Assembly: GCF_051713825.1 (NCBI RefSeq)
Contig: NZ_JBIOQR010000001.1
Location: 62,001 to 126,000 of the forward strand
Length of the DNA: 64,000 nt
Direction of reading: 5' to 3'
Origin: Enterococcus_K sp051713825
Lineage (GTDB): Bacteria > Bacillota > Bacilli > Lactobacillales > Enterococcaceae
Made by a program: the position numbers and the translations under genes. Shown in pieces: positions 24,487 through 32,029 of the stretch (position 1 is its first letter; each line of letters opens with the position of its first letter). The notes beneath the pieces are model-generated. The model saw only the letters and a program-made list of their open reading frames with translations. It had not been told where the DNA came from and did no database searches.

Positions 24487-26678
24487 ATAAGACATATAAA
24501 ACAAATAACCAACTTATCGAAATTGAAGCAACTGCAACCAATGTCATTAACACAAATGTCGTGTTTTGGTCACACGATAAAGGCGTTGCTCGCTTAAAAT
24601 TCAAACTAAAAAAAGAAGGTGCAATTTTCCCATTAACTGAGGGAACAATCGTACCTATTTGTTTGTTGTTTGATTCAAAAACAGCAGCTGATGGAATTGG
24701 TAGACACGTTTACAATGCAACGATTGAGGATAAAGTAGAGGGCATTGTGTCTATAATCTTACCAACTAATATTATGGGATATCAAGGCATTGTGAACGGT
24801 AGCATTTATGTAGATTTGCCTAACGAGCAACATATGGATACAGCTGGACGTTTTACGTTTGCAATCAAACGTAGTCCCATCGATGATATCGTTCCCGAAC
24901 TGCAAGATTATTACTATGCCGGATTTGATGAAATTGACCAAAAGATTAAAGATGCGCTAGCTAAAATTATAGCAACAGAGGTTAATTTTAATAAGCAGAT
25001 TAATACAATGCAAAGCAAGCTAAACAATTTTGAAACGTCCTCTAAAAATCAAATGGATGCAATTCAAAAGCAAATAACTGAAAAAAGTTTATATACAAAA
25101 AAAGAAACTGATGACAGAATAATCAATACTGTAACAACATTTTTACAAGTCCATCGTGTTTATAACTATATTAATAAAAAGGTTGGTTCTTTTGTAGAAA
25201 ATCCACATTGCTTATATAGGTATGGCATTGGAACTAGCTTGAGGAATCCAAGCGCTTCTGGTTGGGTTGATACAGGAGAAGGATCCTACGCAAATACGTT
25301 ATCAATTGATGGGAAATTTGCAATACAATCTGCTACCAAAGGAGTGGCAAATCAAATTCCTCAAATGTTAGCAGCTTTTGATTTAGTCAGTCAATTAGAA
25401 AGAGAGTACCCATATATTTTTAGTAGGCAGGGAATCACGACAACAGCTGAAAAAGCTAGGTGGGTTAGAAATAATGCGAATCAACTGGCTATTGAAGTTT
25501 GGGGACGAGGAAACGGTATGCCGAGTGGACAAAACTTACTACGTTTACGATATTGGACGGGTAGTGAGTGGGATGCAAACTCAATGGTTGTTAATAGTAC
25601 TGATAATATTGCTTATTTAAGGCTGGGTACACCAGCATCAGCAATTCAAGATAATGGAAAAATATATTTTTTATTATGGACAGCTACTAGTACTGTTAGT
25701 TATAATCCAGAAATTATCGTTGATGCAATACAATTTAACCACTCGTATAAGATAAATATGACACAATTTTATGTGCCACAAACTCAAGTTGCTACGGCTA
25801 CACAACCAGGTATTGTTAAAGTTTTGAATACAAATGGTTCAACTGATACATTGAGTGCGTTATCAGCAAACGCGGGGAAAGTACTTGCAGATAAATTAAA
25901 TAAGATTCCAATTCCATTAATTAATATGAAACCCGTAAGTGACCCACCATCTTCCTATGCTGATGGGATAACCATCTTTGATGGTGGAGCGGCTTCTGTA
26001 AGCGGGTATCCACAAGATTATTCTGTAATCGTTACGATAAAGTACAATGTAAACCGCATAGTTCAATACTGCTACCCAAAAGCTTATACTGGAGCTTTTG
26101 CTAACTCAAAAATGTATTTCCGAGGCGCTGGAGAAGTCTCAAATACATGGGACCAGTGGTTGTATTTACCACATAGCAATGAAATAGCAGCATTGATGCA
26201 AACCGTTGTTAAGTTAACCGGTAATCAGACGATTACTGGAACTAAAAACTTTAGTAGTATACCACAGTATAGTGGTAAAAACATGATATCGGACACAGGT
26301 TGGTTAAATTTGGCACTAGGTACTGGTTGGAAAAATTATGGAGATAACACAAACAACAGACCTCGAATAAGAAAGCGTAATGGACTTGTAATGGTGAGTG
26401 CTGTAATTCAACCAACAACTTCAATTACTAATACTGGTGCATCTGTCACTGTAATCAAAGGGATTCCGTCTAGTTACTGGCCGGCTCAAGGATTAACCAC
26501 AGGTGAGCTACAGCAAGGTTCAGGAAATAATCGCTTTTATGCAAGACCTTTAGGAGACGGAACGATTGTAATTGATCGCTACTTTAATGGTTCAGGTGTT
26601 CAGTTGGACTATTCAAACACGCATTGGTATCCAATTAAGTTGGCGTGGTTTGCTGGAGACGAATTATATAGCAATTAA
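24483..26678 (+). CDS. BppU-type upper baseplate/receptor-binding protein, 731 aa
   Basis: Residues 1-~140 match the BppU N-terminal domain (NVVFWSHDKGVARLKFKLKK, then GRHVYNATIEDKVEGIV), which anchors to Dit. A coiled-coil neck (INTMQSKLNNFETSSKNQMD) follows, then several beta domains. A pyocin-knob-like unit (KMYFRGAGEVSNTWDQWLYL) sits near residues 530-565, and a C-terminal beta domain follows. This is the likely host-range determinant. ATG overlaps the previous gene. Confidence 0.85.
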   Translation: MNKTYKTNNQLIEIEATATNVINTNVVFWSHDKGVARLKFKLKKEGAIFPLTEGTIVPICLLFDSKTAADGIGRHVYNATIEDKVEGIVSIILPTNIMGYQGIVNGSIYVDLPNEQHMDTAGRFTFAIKRSPIDDIVPELQDYYYAGFDEIDQKIKDALAKIIATEVNFNKQINTMQSKLNNFETSSKNQMDAIQKQITEKSLYTKKETDDRIINTVTTFLQVHRVYNYINKKVGSFVENPHCLYRYGIGTSLRNPSASGWVDTGEGSYANTLSIDGKFAIQSATKGVANQIPQMLAAFDLVSQLEREYPYIFSRQGITTTAEKARWVRNNANQLAIEVWGRGNGMPSGQNLLRLRYWTGSEWDANSMVVNSTDNIAYLRLGTPASAIQDNGKIYFLLWTATSTVSYNPEIIVDAIQFNHSYKINMTQFYVPQTQVATATQPGIVKVLNTNGSTDTLSALSANAGKVLADKLNKIPIPLINMKPVSDPPSSYADGITIFDGGAASVSGYPQDYSVIVTIKYNVNRIVQYCYPKAYTGAFANSKMYFRGAGEVSNTWDQWLYLPHSNEIAALMQTVVKLTGNQTITGTKNFSSIPQYSGKNMISDTGWLNLALGTGWKNYGDNTNNRPRIRKRNGLVMVSAVIQPTTSITNTGASVTVIKGIPSSYWPAQGLTTGELQQGSGNNRFYARPLGDGTIVIDRYFNGSGVQLDYSNTHWYPIKLAWFAGDELYSN

Positions 26679-26698
26679 AACAAATAGGGGGAACAAAC

Positions 26699-26995
26699 AT
26701 GAAACAAGTATACAAAGTTATTTCATCAACAGAATACGTAGGACCATTTGAAACGGTGGACGATTTCCCAGTAGAGGTACCTTACACGGATAAACCAATT
26801 CCGGAAGACTTCTTGCAGCCATCCTTTGATTTTGGACAAAATGAATGGGTTGATTTAACGCCACAAATTCTAAAAGATGAACTAAACGCTCAAAAAGAAG
26901 CGCAAGAAAAATTAGGGAAAACCGCAGTCCAATTGTCGTTGGGACAAATGAAAATGCAAAAACAAATTAATGATTTAACGAAAGCTGGTGAATAA
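26699..26995 (+). CDS. Phage hypothetical protein, 98 aa
   Basis: ATG behind AGGGGGAACAAAC. The protein starts with a small beta domain (KQVYKVISSTEYVGPFETV) and ends in a coiled-coil helix (LGKTAVQLSLGQMKMQKQIND). Genes like this often lie between the receptor-binding protein and XkdX in siphoviruses. A fibre-associated role is possible but unproven. Confidence 0.6.
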   Translation: MKQVYKVISSTEYVGPFETVDDFPVEVPYTDKPIPEDFLQPSFDFGQNEWVDLTPQILKDELNAQKEAQEKLGKTAVQLSLGQMKMQKQINDLTKAGE

Positions 26996-26996
26996 T

Positions 26997-27152
26997 ATGT
27001 TTGATTTCGAATCAATCAAATATGCGTATTTAGAAGGTTGGGCGACAGAAGACGACTTACAAATGTACGTAGATTTTGAAGCAATCACAAAAAAGCAAAT
27101 GAATGAGATTTTAGGTGTTGGGATTAAGCCAACTAGCAAAAAAGCAAAATAA
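26997..27152 (+). CDS. XkdX-family protein, 51 aa
   Basis: ATG at 26997, one base after the previous stop. The sequence MFDFESIKYAYLEGWATEDD and TKKQMNEILG match the short XkdX family found just before the holin in many Gram-positive prophages. The biochemical role is unknown. A strong terminator follows 9 bases after the stop. Confidence 0.85.
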   Translation: MFDFESIKYAYLEGWATEDDLQMYVDFEAITKKQMNEILGVGIKPTSKKAK

Positions 27153-27161
27153 ATTACTTTG

Positions 27162-27190
27162 AGAGACTTGTCTTAGACAGGTCTCTTTTT
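27162..27190 (+). terminator. Intrinsic terminator after the tail module
   Basis: AGAGACTTGTC (27162-27172) pairs with GACAGGTCTCT (27176-27186) and is followed by a T-run. It ends the structural operon before the lysis genes. Confidence 0.85.
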
Positions 27191-27217
27191 ATGTCGGTTA
27201 AAGTCGGTGGTGAGATA

Positions 27218-27523
27218 ATGACAATATTTGGATTGTCAGTGGGTGAGGTTGCAACATTATTTGGATTGGGAAGCTCATTATTAGCTTTATTAATGTACTT
27301 GTTTAAAAAGCTTGTTATAGCAGACTTAGACCAATCGATTAGGGATTTAAATAGGTCACTTGATTCATTTACTAATCAAATGGCTGAAAGTCAACGTGAT
27401 AGAGTTGCTATTCATAATGAAATAGACGAATTGAGACTAGAAATTACAAAACTTTCAACGTCACATGAGGAACGTTTTGTGAATATTTTTAAGCGATTAG
27501 ATCGCTTAGAAGAAAAATTATAA
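27218..27523 (+). CDS. XhlA-like membrane protein, 101 aa
   Basis: The ATG at 27218 has GGTGGTGAG just upstream; an in-frame ATG at 27191 overlaps the terminator T-run and is less likely. One transmembrane helix (VATLFGLGSSLLALLMYLF) is followed by a long coiled coil (SIRDLNRSLDSFTNQMAESQ to RLDRLEEKL). Topology and position beside the holin suggest a lysis accessory protein of the XhlA type. Confidence 0.68.
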   Translation: MTIFGLSVGEVATLFGLGSSLLALLMYLFKKLVIADLDQSIRDLNRSLDSFTNQMAESQRDRVAIHNEIDELRLEITKLSTSHEERFVNIFKRLDRLEEKL

Positions 27524-27541
27524 AAGGAGTGAGACCATGAT

Positions 27542-27826
27542 ATGAAATTAACTAATAAGCAATATGACTTTATAAAACGGTTTTTAACAATCGGAGTACC
27601 AGCCATCACGGCATTTTTAGTAACAATGGGCGGTCTGTATGGGTTCCCAACAGACGTTGCAGTCGGTACAGTAACAGCAGTTGCAACACTGGCCGGTGTA
27701 ATTTTAAACATCATAAGCAACAATTTCAGCAAGGATAACGATAAACCTCGTATTGATCCGTACGAAGTGGATAACGAGTTTACCTTGTCGAAAGATTTCG
27801 AGGAGGAAGATAAAGATGAAGATTGA
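27542..27826 (+). CDS. Holin (phi LC3/LL-H type)
   Basis: A 94-residue membrane protein with two hydrophobic helices (FLTIGVPAITAFLVTMGGLYG and VGTVTAVATLAGVILNIISN) and a highly charged C-terminus (DFEEEDKDED), the layout of class II holins. It permeabilises the membrane to release the endolysin. It overlaps the endolysin gene by 11 bases. Confidence 0.88.
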   Translation: MKLTNKQYDFIKRFLTIGVPAITAFLVTMGGLYGFPTDVAVGTVTAVATLAGVILNIISNNFSKDNDKPRIDPYEVDNEFTLSKDFEEEDKDED

Positions 27827-28811
27827 AAAACAAATCAGAAAAGGCATTCCTTTAGTTGGAGTGCCGCCTTACGGGCAAGTACATGCTCATTCCACAGGAA
27901 ACCCAAAATCAACAGCGCAAAATGAAGCTGATTACATGGGTCGCAAAAACATCTATGATGGATTTTTTACTCATGTTGTTGGCAACGGTAGAGTAATCCA
28001 GACTGCAGAGGTAGGGCGCGGTGCTTGGGATGTGGCTGGAGATTGGAACAAGTGGGCGTACGCTGCAGTTGAATTAATCGAATCGCATAAGACAAAGGCT
28101 GAATTTGAACGAGATTATCGTTTGTATATTGAGCTATTGAGAGAACTGGCAAAACAAGCTAAAATTCCTCAGAAGTTGGATGCTGGAAACATGGGAATCA
28201 ATACGCATGATTACTGTAGAACTCACCAACCAAACAATAAAACAGACCATGTAGACCCTTATCCTTATCTAGCAAAATGGGGTATCAGTCGAGCGCAGTT
28301 TAAAATGGATGTTGAAAATGGTGTGTCAAGTGGTAGCAGCAATAACAGTGGAGGAAGCTCATCGAATCCCAATACGCCAGGGAAAAATACCAAACCGTTA
28401 ACCAACGGGAAAGTGGGCGATACAGTCAAAGTGTTTGATGCCTTGTACAAAGATTCTGATGGCAGAGGACGCTCAACCGCTAAACGTGGTCAAACTGGTG
28501 TAATCAAAAAAATCGCTAGTGGCAAAGGGAAAAAATACCTAGTCGAGTCATGGGGATGGGCGCACCCTAACGATCTCCAATTAGCAAAAAGTGGCTCGAC
28601 CGGTGGAGGATATCCGGCTAAAAAAGTTGGACAAACCGTAACTATCAAGTCCACAGCCACTAATTATCAGACTGGTCAAAAGATGGCTAGCTTTGTCAGA
28701 GGTAAGAGCTATAAGATTAAGCAAGTTAAATCGGTTAACCAGTCTGCTAGCAAGCGGGCGTATTTGTTGGCTGATATTAATTCTTGGGTGTTAGAACAAG
28801 ATGTTAAATAG
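27816..28811 (+). CDS. Endolysin, N-acetylmuramoyl-L-alanine amidase
   Basis: The ATG at 27816 has GAGGAGGAAGATA upstream. Residues ~10-165 are an Amidase_2 (PGRP-like) zinc domain: VHAHSTGNPKSTAQNEADYM with a zinc His, GRGAWDVAGDWN, and HQPNNKTDHVDPYPYL with the last metal ligands. A Ser/Gly/Asn linker (~170-200) leads to two SH3-like wall-binding repeats (VGDTVKVFDALYKDSDGRG and VGQTVTIKSTATNYQTGQ). It has no signal peptide, so export is holin dependent. Confidence 0.92.
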   Translation: MKIEKQIRKGIPLVGVPPYGQVHAHSTGNPKSTAQNEADYMGRKNIYDGFFTHVVGNGRVIQTAEVGRGAWDVAGDWNKWAYAAVELIESHKTKAEFERDYRLYIELLRELAKQAKIPQKLDAGNMGINTHDYCRTHQPNNKTDHVDPYPYLAKWGISRAQFKMDVENGVSSGSSNNSGGSSSNPNTPGKNTKPLTNGKVGDTVKVFDALYKDSDGRGRSTAKRGQTGVIKKIASGKGKKYLVESWGWAHPNDLQLAKSGSTGGGYPAKKVGQTVTIKSTATNYQTGQKMASFVRGKSYKIKQVKSVNQSASKRAYLLADINSWVLEQDVK

Positions 28812-28817
28812 CAAACT

Positions 28818-28854
28818 AAAAGCCGGTATCCATTTTTGGGATATCGGCTTTTTT
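28818..28854 (+). terminator. Bidirectional terminator after the endolysin
   Basis: AAAAGCCGGTATCC (28818-28831) pairs with GGGATATCGGCTTTTTT (28838-28854). T-runs are present on both strands, so it ends the rightward lysis transcript and also the leftward accessory transcript that carries the repeats at 28890-28990. Confidence 0.85.
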
Positions 28855-28889
28855 AGCTATTTCAATTAAACAAAAATTTATGAATACAT

Positions 28890-28990
28890 ATTTCAATCCA
28901 CTAGCTCTAAAAAGAGCTAGACTAAAATGTTTTTAGATAAGTTCTGATAGGTAATAATTTCAATCCACAAGTCCTAAACTAGGACTTGAC
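28890..28990 (-). CRISPR. Two solitary type I-C-like CRISPR repeat units (candidate RNA anti-CRISPR)
   Basis: Read leftward, the units at 28990-28957 and 28922-28890 (34 and 33 bases) each begin GTC, form a 7-bp stem with a 4-5 base loop and end GTGGATTGAAAT. They are 34 bases apart, a normal I-C spacer length. The stems are AAGTCCT/AGGACTT and TAGCTCT/AGAGCTA: unlike in sequence, fully paired in both. GTC..GTGGATTGAAAT is the framework of type I-C repeats. No cas genes are near. They lie in the 3' region of the leftward accessory operon, before a terminator. This pattern fits phage-borne solitary repeat units used as RNA anti-CRISPRs (Racr), more than a working array. Confidence 0.6.
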
Positions 28991-29034
28991 AACTAAATTC
29001 TACATCAGTATTTTGTTTAAGTAAATGATTTTTA

Positions 29035-29634
29035 TCATTTTCTCATTTCTTCTTTGTATTTTTCAATCTGGTCTCTTGTCCACAGGTTGCCACTAGCCAC
29101 TCTTTTGACTGGTTCTGGAAATTTCCCTCTTGATATGTTGGTGGTGATGTGTTGTTTTGATATACCTAATTCAAGAGCAACATCTTGCATGCTCATCAAT
29201 GACGAAAAATCTCTATCATATATTAGTGTAAAAGGTTCAGGTAAATCACTTTTGTTTGCGATAATATGGAGACGCTGAATCAATTGAACAGCATCATCAT
29301 CCTTAAAAATAAACTCAAGTTCCACGGCTCCAGCCCCTTGTCCTTTCTGCGAACCAAACATCATTCCCTCAGAATTTTCACTAACTGTGTAAGTTCCTCT
29401 ATTTTTATAGTTGTATTTTTCTAAAATTTTATATTCATCCCCAAGCCGAAATTTAGGGTTATAGCTAACTTTTACTCTAACGGGAACATTGTTGCCAGGT
29501 CTTTTAGGTAACTTACGTATGATTCCACCAATCCCATCAATTATAGCTGATGTTAAGTCTGTACCAGCTATCTCAAGGTCTGCTTGTGATAAAAAATAAT
29601 AATTTAATTCGTCCACGTTGCTTATTTCTGTCAT
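29035..29634 (-). CDS. Phage accessory protein with C-terminal helix-turn-helix, 199 aa
   Basis: The last gene of a leftward operon (30552 to 29035). The N-terminal ~140 residues match nothing I know. Residues ~148-199 (SMQDVALELGISKQHITTNI, then NLWTRDQIEKYKEEM) form an AlpA/MerR-like helix-turn-helix. A terminal DNA-binding gene in a moron operon with tandem operators at its promoter resembles the anti-CRISPR-associated (Aca) arrangement, in which it autorepresses. The N-terminal domain could carry a separate activity. The CRISPR-like repeats follow 44 bases downstream. Confidence 0.55.
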   Translation of the reverse strand: MTEISNVDELNYYFLSQADLEIAGTDLTSAIIDGIGGIIRKLPKRPGNNVPVRVKVSYNPKFRLGDEYKILEKYNYKNRGTYTVSENSEGMMFGSQKGQGAGAVELEFIFKDDDAVQLIQRLHIIANKSDLPEPFTLIYDRDFSSLMSMQDVALELGISKQHITTNISRGKFPEPVKRVASGNLWTRDQIEKYKEEMRK

Positions 29635-29646
29635 TGTAATCTCTCC

Positions 29647-30132
29647 TTATTTTTGACTGTCAGAGACAGTGTATTCTGCAATTTCTTGTTCGTTGTGATT
29701 TAAATCAAATTTTCTTAAGGTTGTTTCTAAGTTTTCAAGAAAATTCTTACTAAAAATTCTATCGTCATCTTCTTCAAATGAAAAATAATATGGGTCATTT
29801 TTGTCTTCGTAAGCTGGGTTATCATTCTCGCTCGTGATGATTTGATTGAGTGCGTCTACAAGTTCTTTTAATAGATGTTCATTCAATTTCAAATCATAGT
29901 AATAACGTAAGTTAACGTTTTGAGTTGACCACATTAAGTTATCAGATTCATTTAATTCTAGGTCTAGTAGAGGTGAATTTACTTTTCCTTGTAATATCCA
30001 AGGAAGTCTTTTTTCGATTTCTTCTGTTTTGATTGCCGGGATTACTCCGTCTTCGTGATTTTTTAAATTTTCGTAAGCTATGATTTTTATAATACCTTGT
30101 AAATCCTTTGCTATTAGGTTGATAGTTGTCAT
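29647..30132 (-). CDS. Acidic phage accessory protein, 161 aa
   Basis: The middle gene of the leftward accessory operon, ATG behind a GGAGGTATACAAAA site. It is strongly acidic (SFEEDDDRIF, NEQEIAEYTVSDSQ) and largely helical. I recognise no family. Small acidic proteins in prophage accessory operons are often DNA mimics or anti-defence proteins, but that is only an inference from composition and place. Confidence 0.55.
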   Translation of the reverse strand: MTTINLIAKDLQGIIKIIAYENLKNHEDGVIPAIKTEEIEKRLPWILQGKVNSPLLDLELNESDNLMWSTQNVNLRYYYDLKLNEHLLKELVDALNQIITSENDNPAYEDKNDPYYFSFEEDDDRIFSKNFLENLETTLRKFDLNHNEQEIAEYTVSDSQK

Positions 30133-30174
30133 TTTTGTATACCTCCATTTAGTCTAAGAGAGAGAAGCCGAGGA

Positions 30175-30552
30175 TTATAAATTAGCTAAAACTTCTTCTT
30201 TTTCGATTTCTGTTGCTTGACCATTTTTTACGACCAAATATTGCTGATAAGAAATGGGAGCATCTTTGAAGTTATAGACACCGTCTTCTAAGTCGTAAAT
30301 ACCAGGTTCTGTCGGATCAATAAATTTTCTTTTGAATCCCCATTTCGGGTCTGTTCCTTCAATTTTTGATACCCAACTTTTATGGTTTCTGCTTCCACTA
30401 GCAATCTCTAAAGTAAATATGATTTTCAAATCTCCTCTCTTGTATGCCATTTTTAATGACTCTGAAAAATATTCTTTTGGAGAACCTCCAAATTTAGTTG
30501 CTCCATGTTTGGCAATAATCCAAGCCGTTTTAAAGATTTCTTTTTTAGTCAT
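30175..30552 (-). CDS. Accessory protein with EIFKTAWIIAKHG-type N-terminal motif, 125 aa
   Basis: The first gene of the leftward operon behind AAGGAGAGAACTAAA. The N-terminus MTKKEIFKTAWIIAKHGATK followed by FGGSPKEYFSESLKMAYK is a short helical module that recurs at the start of many small proteins on Gram-positive mobile elements. The rest is a beta-rich domain of unknown function. An anti-defence role is plausible from context; the sequence does not show it. Confidence 0.55.
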   Translation of the reverse strand: MTKKEIFKTAWIIAKHGATKFGGSPKEYFSESLKMAYKRGDLKIIFTLEIASGSRNHKSWVSKIEGTDPKWGFKRKFIDPTEPGIYDLEDGVYNFKDAPISYQQYLVVKNGQATEIEKEEVLANL

Positions 30553-30594
30553 TTTAGTTCTCTCCTTGTTTCTCTCTCATTTGATTACATACAT

Positions 30595-30646
30595 AGTATA
30601 GCATATTCGTTTTACAAAGTAAACTCTTTTGTTTTATAAAGTAAAC
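30595..30646 (-). promoter_or_regulatory. Promoter with two tandem operators for the 30552-29035 operon
   Basis: Read leftward, TTTACT (30623-30618) and TATACT (30600-30595) are spaced by 17 bases. Two 16-base elements, GTTTTACAAAGTAAAC at 30609-30624 and GTTTTATAAAGTAAAC at 30631-30646, differ at one base and lie 22 bases apart, two helix turns. The first covers the -35. They are likely sites for the operon's own helix-turn-helix protein. Confidence 0.7.
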
Positions 30647-30654
30647 AGAAAATG

Positions 30655-30675
30655 AAAAGACCACCGAAGTGGTCT
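30655..30675 (-). terminator. Terminator of the 31467-30683 unit
   Basis: Read leftward, AGACCAC-TTCG-GTGGTCT is followed by TTTTC. The UUCG-loop hairpin ends the first leftward unit just upstream of the promoter of the second. Confidence 0.75.
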
Positions 30676-30682
30676 AACAGCA

Positions 30683-30892
30683 TTATTTAATCTTAATTAT
30701 TCTGTTTCTCAAATATTTCGGGCGTATTGACGCAGCTTCTAAGTCCATTAAATCGTTGCAAAGACCGAGATAGCAAGCTTTAAGATTGCTGTCTGCAGGC
30801 TGATAGCTGATTGTCAGATACTCGTTTTCATGCACAATCGTGTTGCCCTTTTTAAATACGTGACCATACATGCAGTAAAAATTGTAATCCAT
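30683..30892 (-). CDS. Phage accessory protein, 69 aa
   Basis: ATG behind AAGGAGGTGATTTTAAT. A small protein with HVFKKGNTIVHENEYLTI beta segments and two cysteines near the middle. No family is recognised. It is the last gene of the first leftward accessory unit, followed at once by a terminator. Confidence 0.5.
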   Translation of the reverse strand: MDYNFYCMYGHVFKKGNTIVHENEYLTISYQPADSNLKACYLGLCNDLMDLEAASIRPKYLRNRIIKIK

Positions 30893-30944
30893 ATTAAAAT
30901 CACCTCCTTTAAGCTAGATACGCGAAAGAGAGGTGATATCTTTT

Positions 30945-31229
30945 TTAATTTACTTTTATTTTCGGGTAGATACTATTTTCAAATTCATACATGACTTTTG
31001 TTTTGCCAATGACACAATATTTTCTGATTACAAACTGTTTTCTTCTATTATATGTGCCGACGATTGAAACTCGCATTCCATCCTCAACATCAGCCAAAAA
31101 AGATAGGGAGTGGAGACTAATTAGACAGTTGATGTTTCCGTCATCGGTCATTAATGTAAAACGGACAAGTGGCTGTGCAGTAAACTTTAATACTCGTATC
31201 TTATCAACAGTTCCTATTAAGTTAATCAT
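30945..31229 (-). CDS. OB-fold-like small protein, 94 aa
   Basis: ATG behind AGGAGTGATTGG. The sequence INLIGTVDKIRVLKFTAQPL, VRFTLMTDDGNINCLIS and DGMRVSIVGTYNRRKQFVIR follows the five-strand pattern of single-stranded DNA-binding OB folds, but is shorter than SSB and lacks the acidic tail. It may bind RNA or DNA; the partner is unknown. Confidence 0.5.
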   Translation of the reverse strand: MINLIGTVDKIRVLKFTAQPLVRFTLMTDDGNINCLISLHSLSFLADVEDGMRVSIVGTYNRRKQFVIRKYCVIGKTKVMYEFENSIYPKIKVN

Positions 31230-31245
31230 CCAATCACTCCTAAAA

Positions 31246-31467
31246 TTATTTCAAGTCAGTTTCTATAATGTAACGAACTTTATTCTTTCCATTTTTTGTA
31301 ACTATTTCTTTTTCTATGTTTATTGGATTATTTTTTTCTACTTTTGCAAAAATCGAAAAAATGCCTAGCTCAATTTGAGTTTTAACTTTATCATCAGAAT
31401 TTTTATAATAATCAGCAACTTCATCTCCTGAATGTTTTCTAAGAAATTCTTCCATCATACTACTCAC
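31246..31467 (-). CDS. Phage accessory protein, 73 aa
   Basis: The first gene of the leftmost-reading accessory unit, close to attR. ATG behind GAGGTGAGTAG. A charged protein (EFLRKHSGDEVADYYKNSD, then EKEIVTKNGKNKVRYIIETD) with no recognised family. Its own sigma-70 promoter next to the attachment site is typical of lysogenic-conversion genes expressed from the prophage. Confidence 0.5.
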   Translation of the reverse strand: MSSMMEEFLRKHSGDEVADYYKNSDDKVKTQIELGIFSIFAKVEKNNPINIEKEIVTKNGKNKVRYIIETDLK

Positions 31468-31476
31468 CTCATAGTT

Positions 31477-31506
31477 ATTATACGAACGTTAGTTCCCTTT
31501 TGTCAA
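31477..31506 (-). promoter_or_regulatory. Promoter of the 31467-30683 accessory unit
   Basis: Read leftward, a perfect TTGACA (31506-31501) and perfect TATAAT (31482-31477) are spaced by 18 bases. The spacer holds GAACGTTAGTTC-type dyad symmetry (31484-31495), a possible operator. A consensus promoter suggests expression in the lysogen. Confidence 0.75.
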
Positions 31507-31638
31507 GAGAACAGAAAGCAAAGCTATTTGGCTTGAAAAAACGGATTAAATGAATACCATTTGAATACCAAATATTAACTACTGAATGATTTTCATTTGT
31601 GTTTAAAAGTCAAAAAATACTGATTTGAAGGCTTTTTC

Positions 31639-31690
31639 ATGTTGATTAATTTTGATTTTTTTGATTAATTTTGATGAATTCGGGCAGTTT
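31639..31690. other. Prophage right attachment junction (attR region)
   Basis: Phage sequence gives way to the 3' part of msrA here. The 15-base word TTGATTAATTTTGAT occurs twice in a row (31642-31656 and 31661-31675) just before the msrA coding match starts at about 31682. The matching attL lies left of the window, so the core cannot be defined. Confidence 0.6.
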
Positions 31691-31951
31691 GCTGATAGAG
31701 GGGAATCCTATCGTCCAGTTATTTTTTATACAACGGAAGAACAAAGAGAGAGTGCTGAAGCATCAAAAAAACAGCTTCAAAATAGTGGTCGATTCACCCA
31801 ACCAATTGTTACAAAAATCGAAAAAGCACAGCCCTTTTATCCAGCTGAGGATTATCATCAAGAATATTATAAGAAAAATAAACAACACTATGAACGCTAC
31901 CGCGAAGGTTCAGGAAGAGCGGCTTTTCTCCGTAAGAGTTGGCAAGAATGA
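31682..31951 (+). pseudogene. msrA: 3' part of peptide methionine-S-sulfoxide reductase gene, split by the prophage
   Basis: From GQFADRGESYRPVIFYTTEE through SGRFTQPIVTKI, FYPAEDYHQEYYKKN and YREGSGRAAF, the 90 residues match the C-terminal half of MsrA, including the FYPAEDYHQ block. The N-terminal catalytic GCFW half is absent. The open frame continues into phage DNA on the left (INFDEF), so the prophage has interrupted the gene, and excision would restore it. Confidence 0.88.
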
Positions 31952-31971
31952 TAAACTCTCAATCTTTACTC

Positions 31972-32012
31972 ATTAAACTAGATGGCCAAAATTAAGAGTA
32001 ATCTAGTTTAAT
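31972..32012. terminator. Inverted repeat between msrA remnant and comC
   Basis: ATTAAACTAGAT (31972-31983) and ATCTAGTTTAAT (32001-32012) are perfect complements around a 17-base loop. It lies between convergent genes; T-runs are weak, so it is probably a modest bidirectional terminator. Confidence 0.55.
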
Positions 32013-32029
32013 GATTCAGAGTCTTTATT

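Noticed and set aside
28859..28866. A third CRISPR-like repeat (ATTTCAAT) beside the two units
   Set aside because: Only eight bases match, the spacing is wrong (31 instead of 67) and no hairpin accompanies it.
28890..28990. Ordinary CRISPR array
   Set aside because: The two repeats differ completely in their stems, there is only one interval, and no cas gene or leader is visible; a solitary-repeat interpretation fits better.
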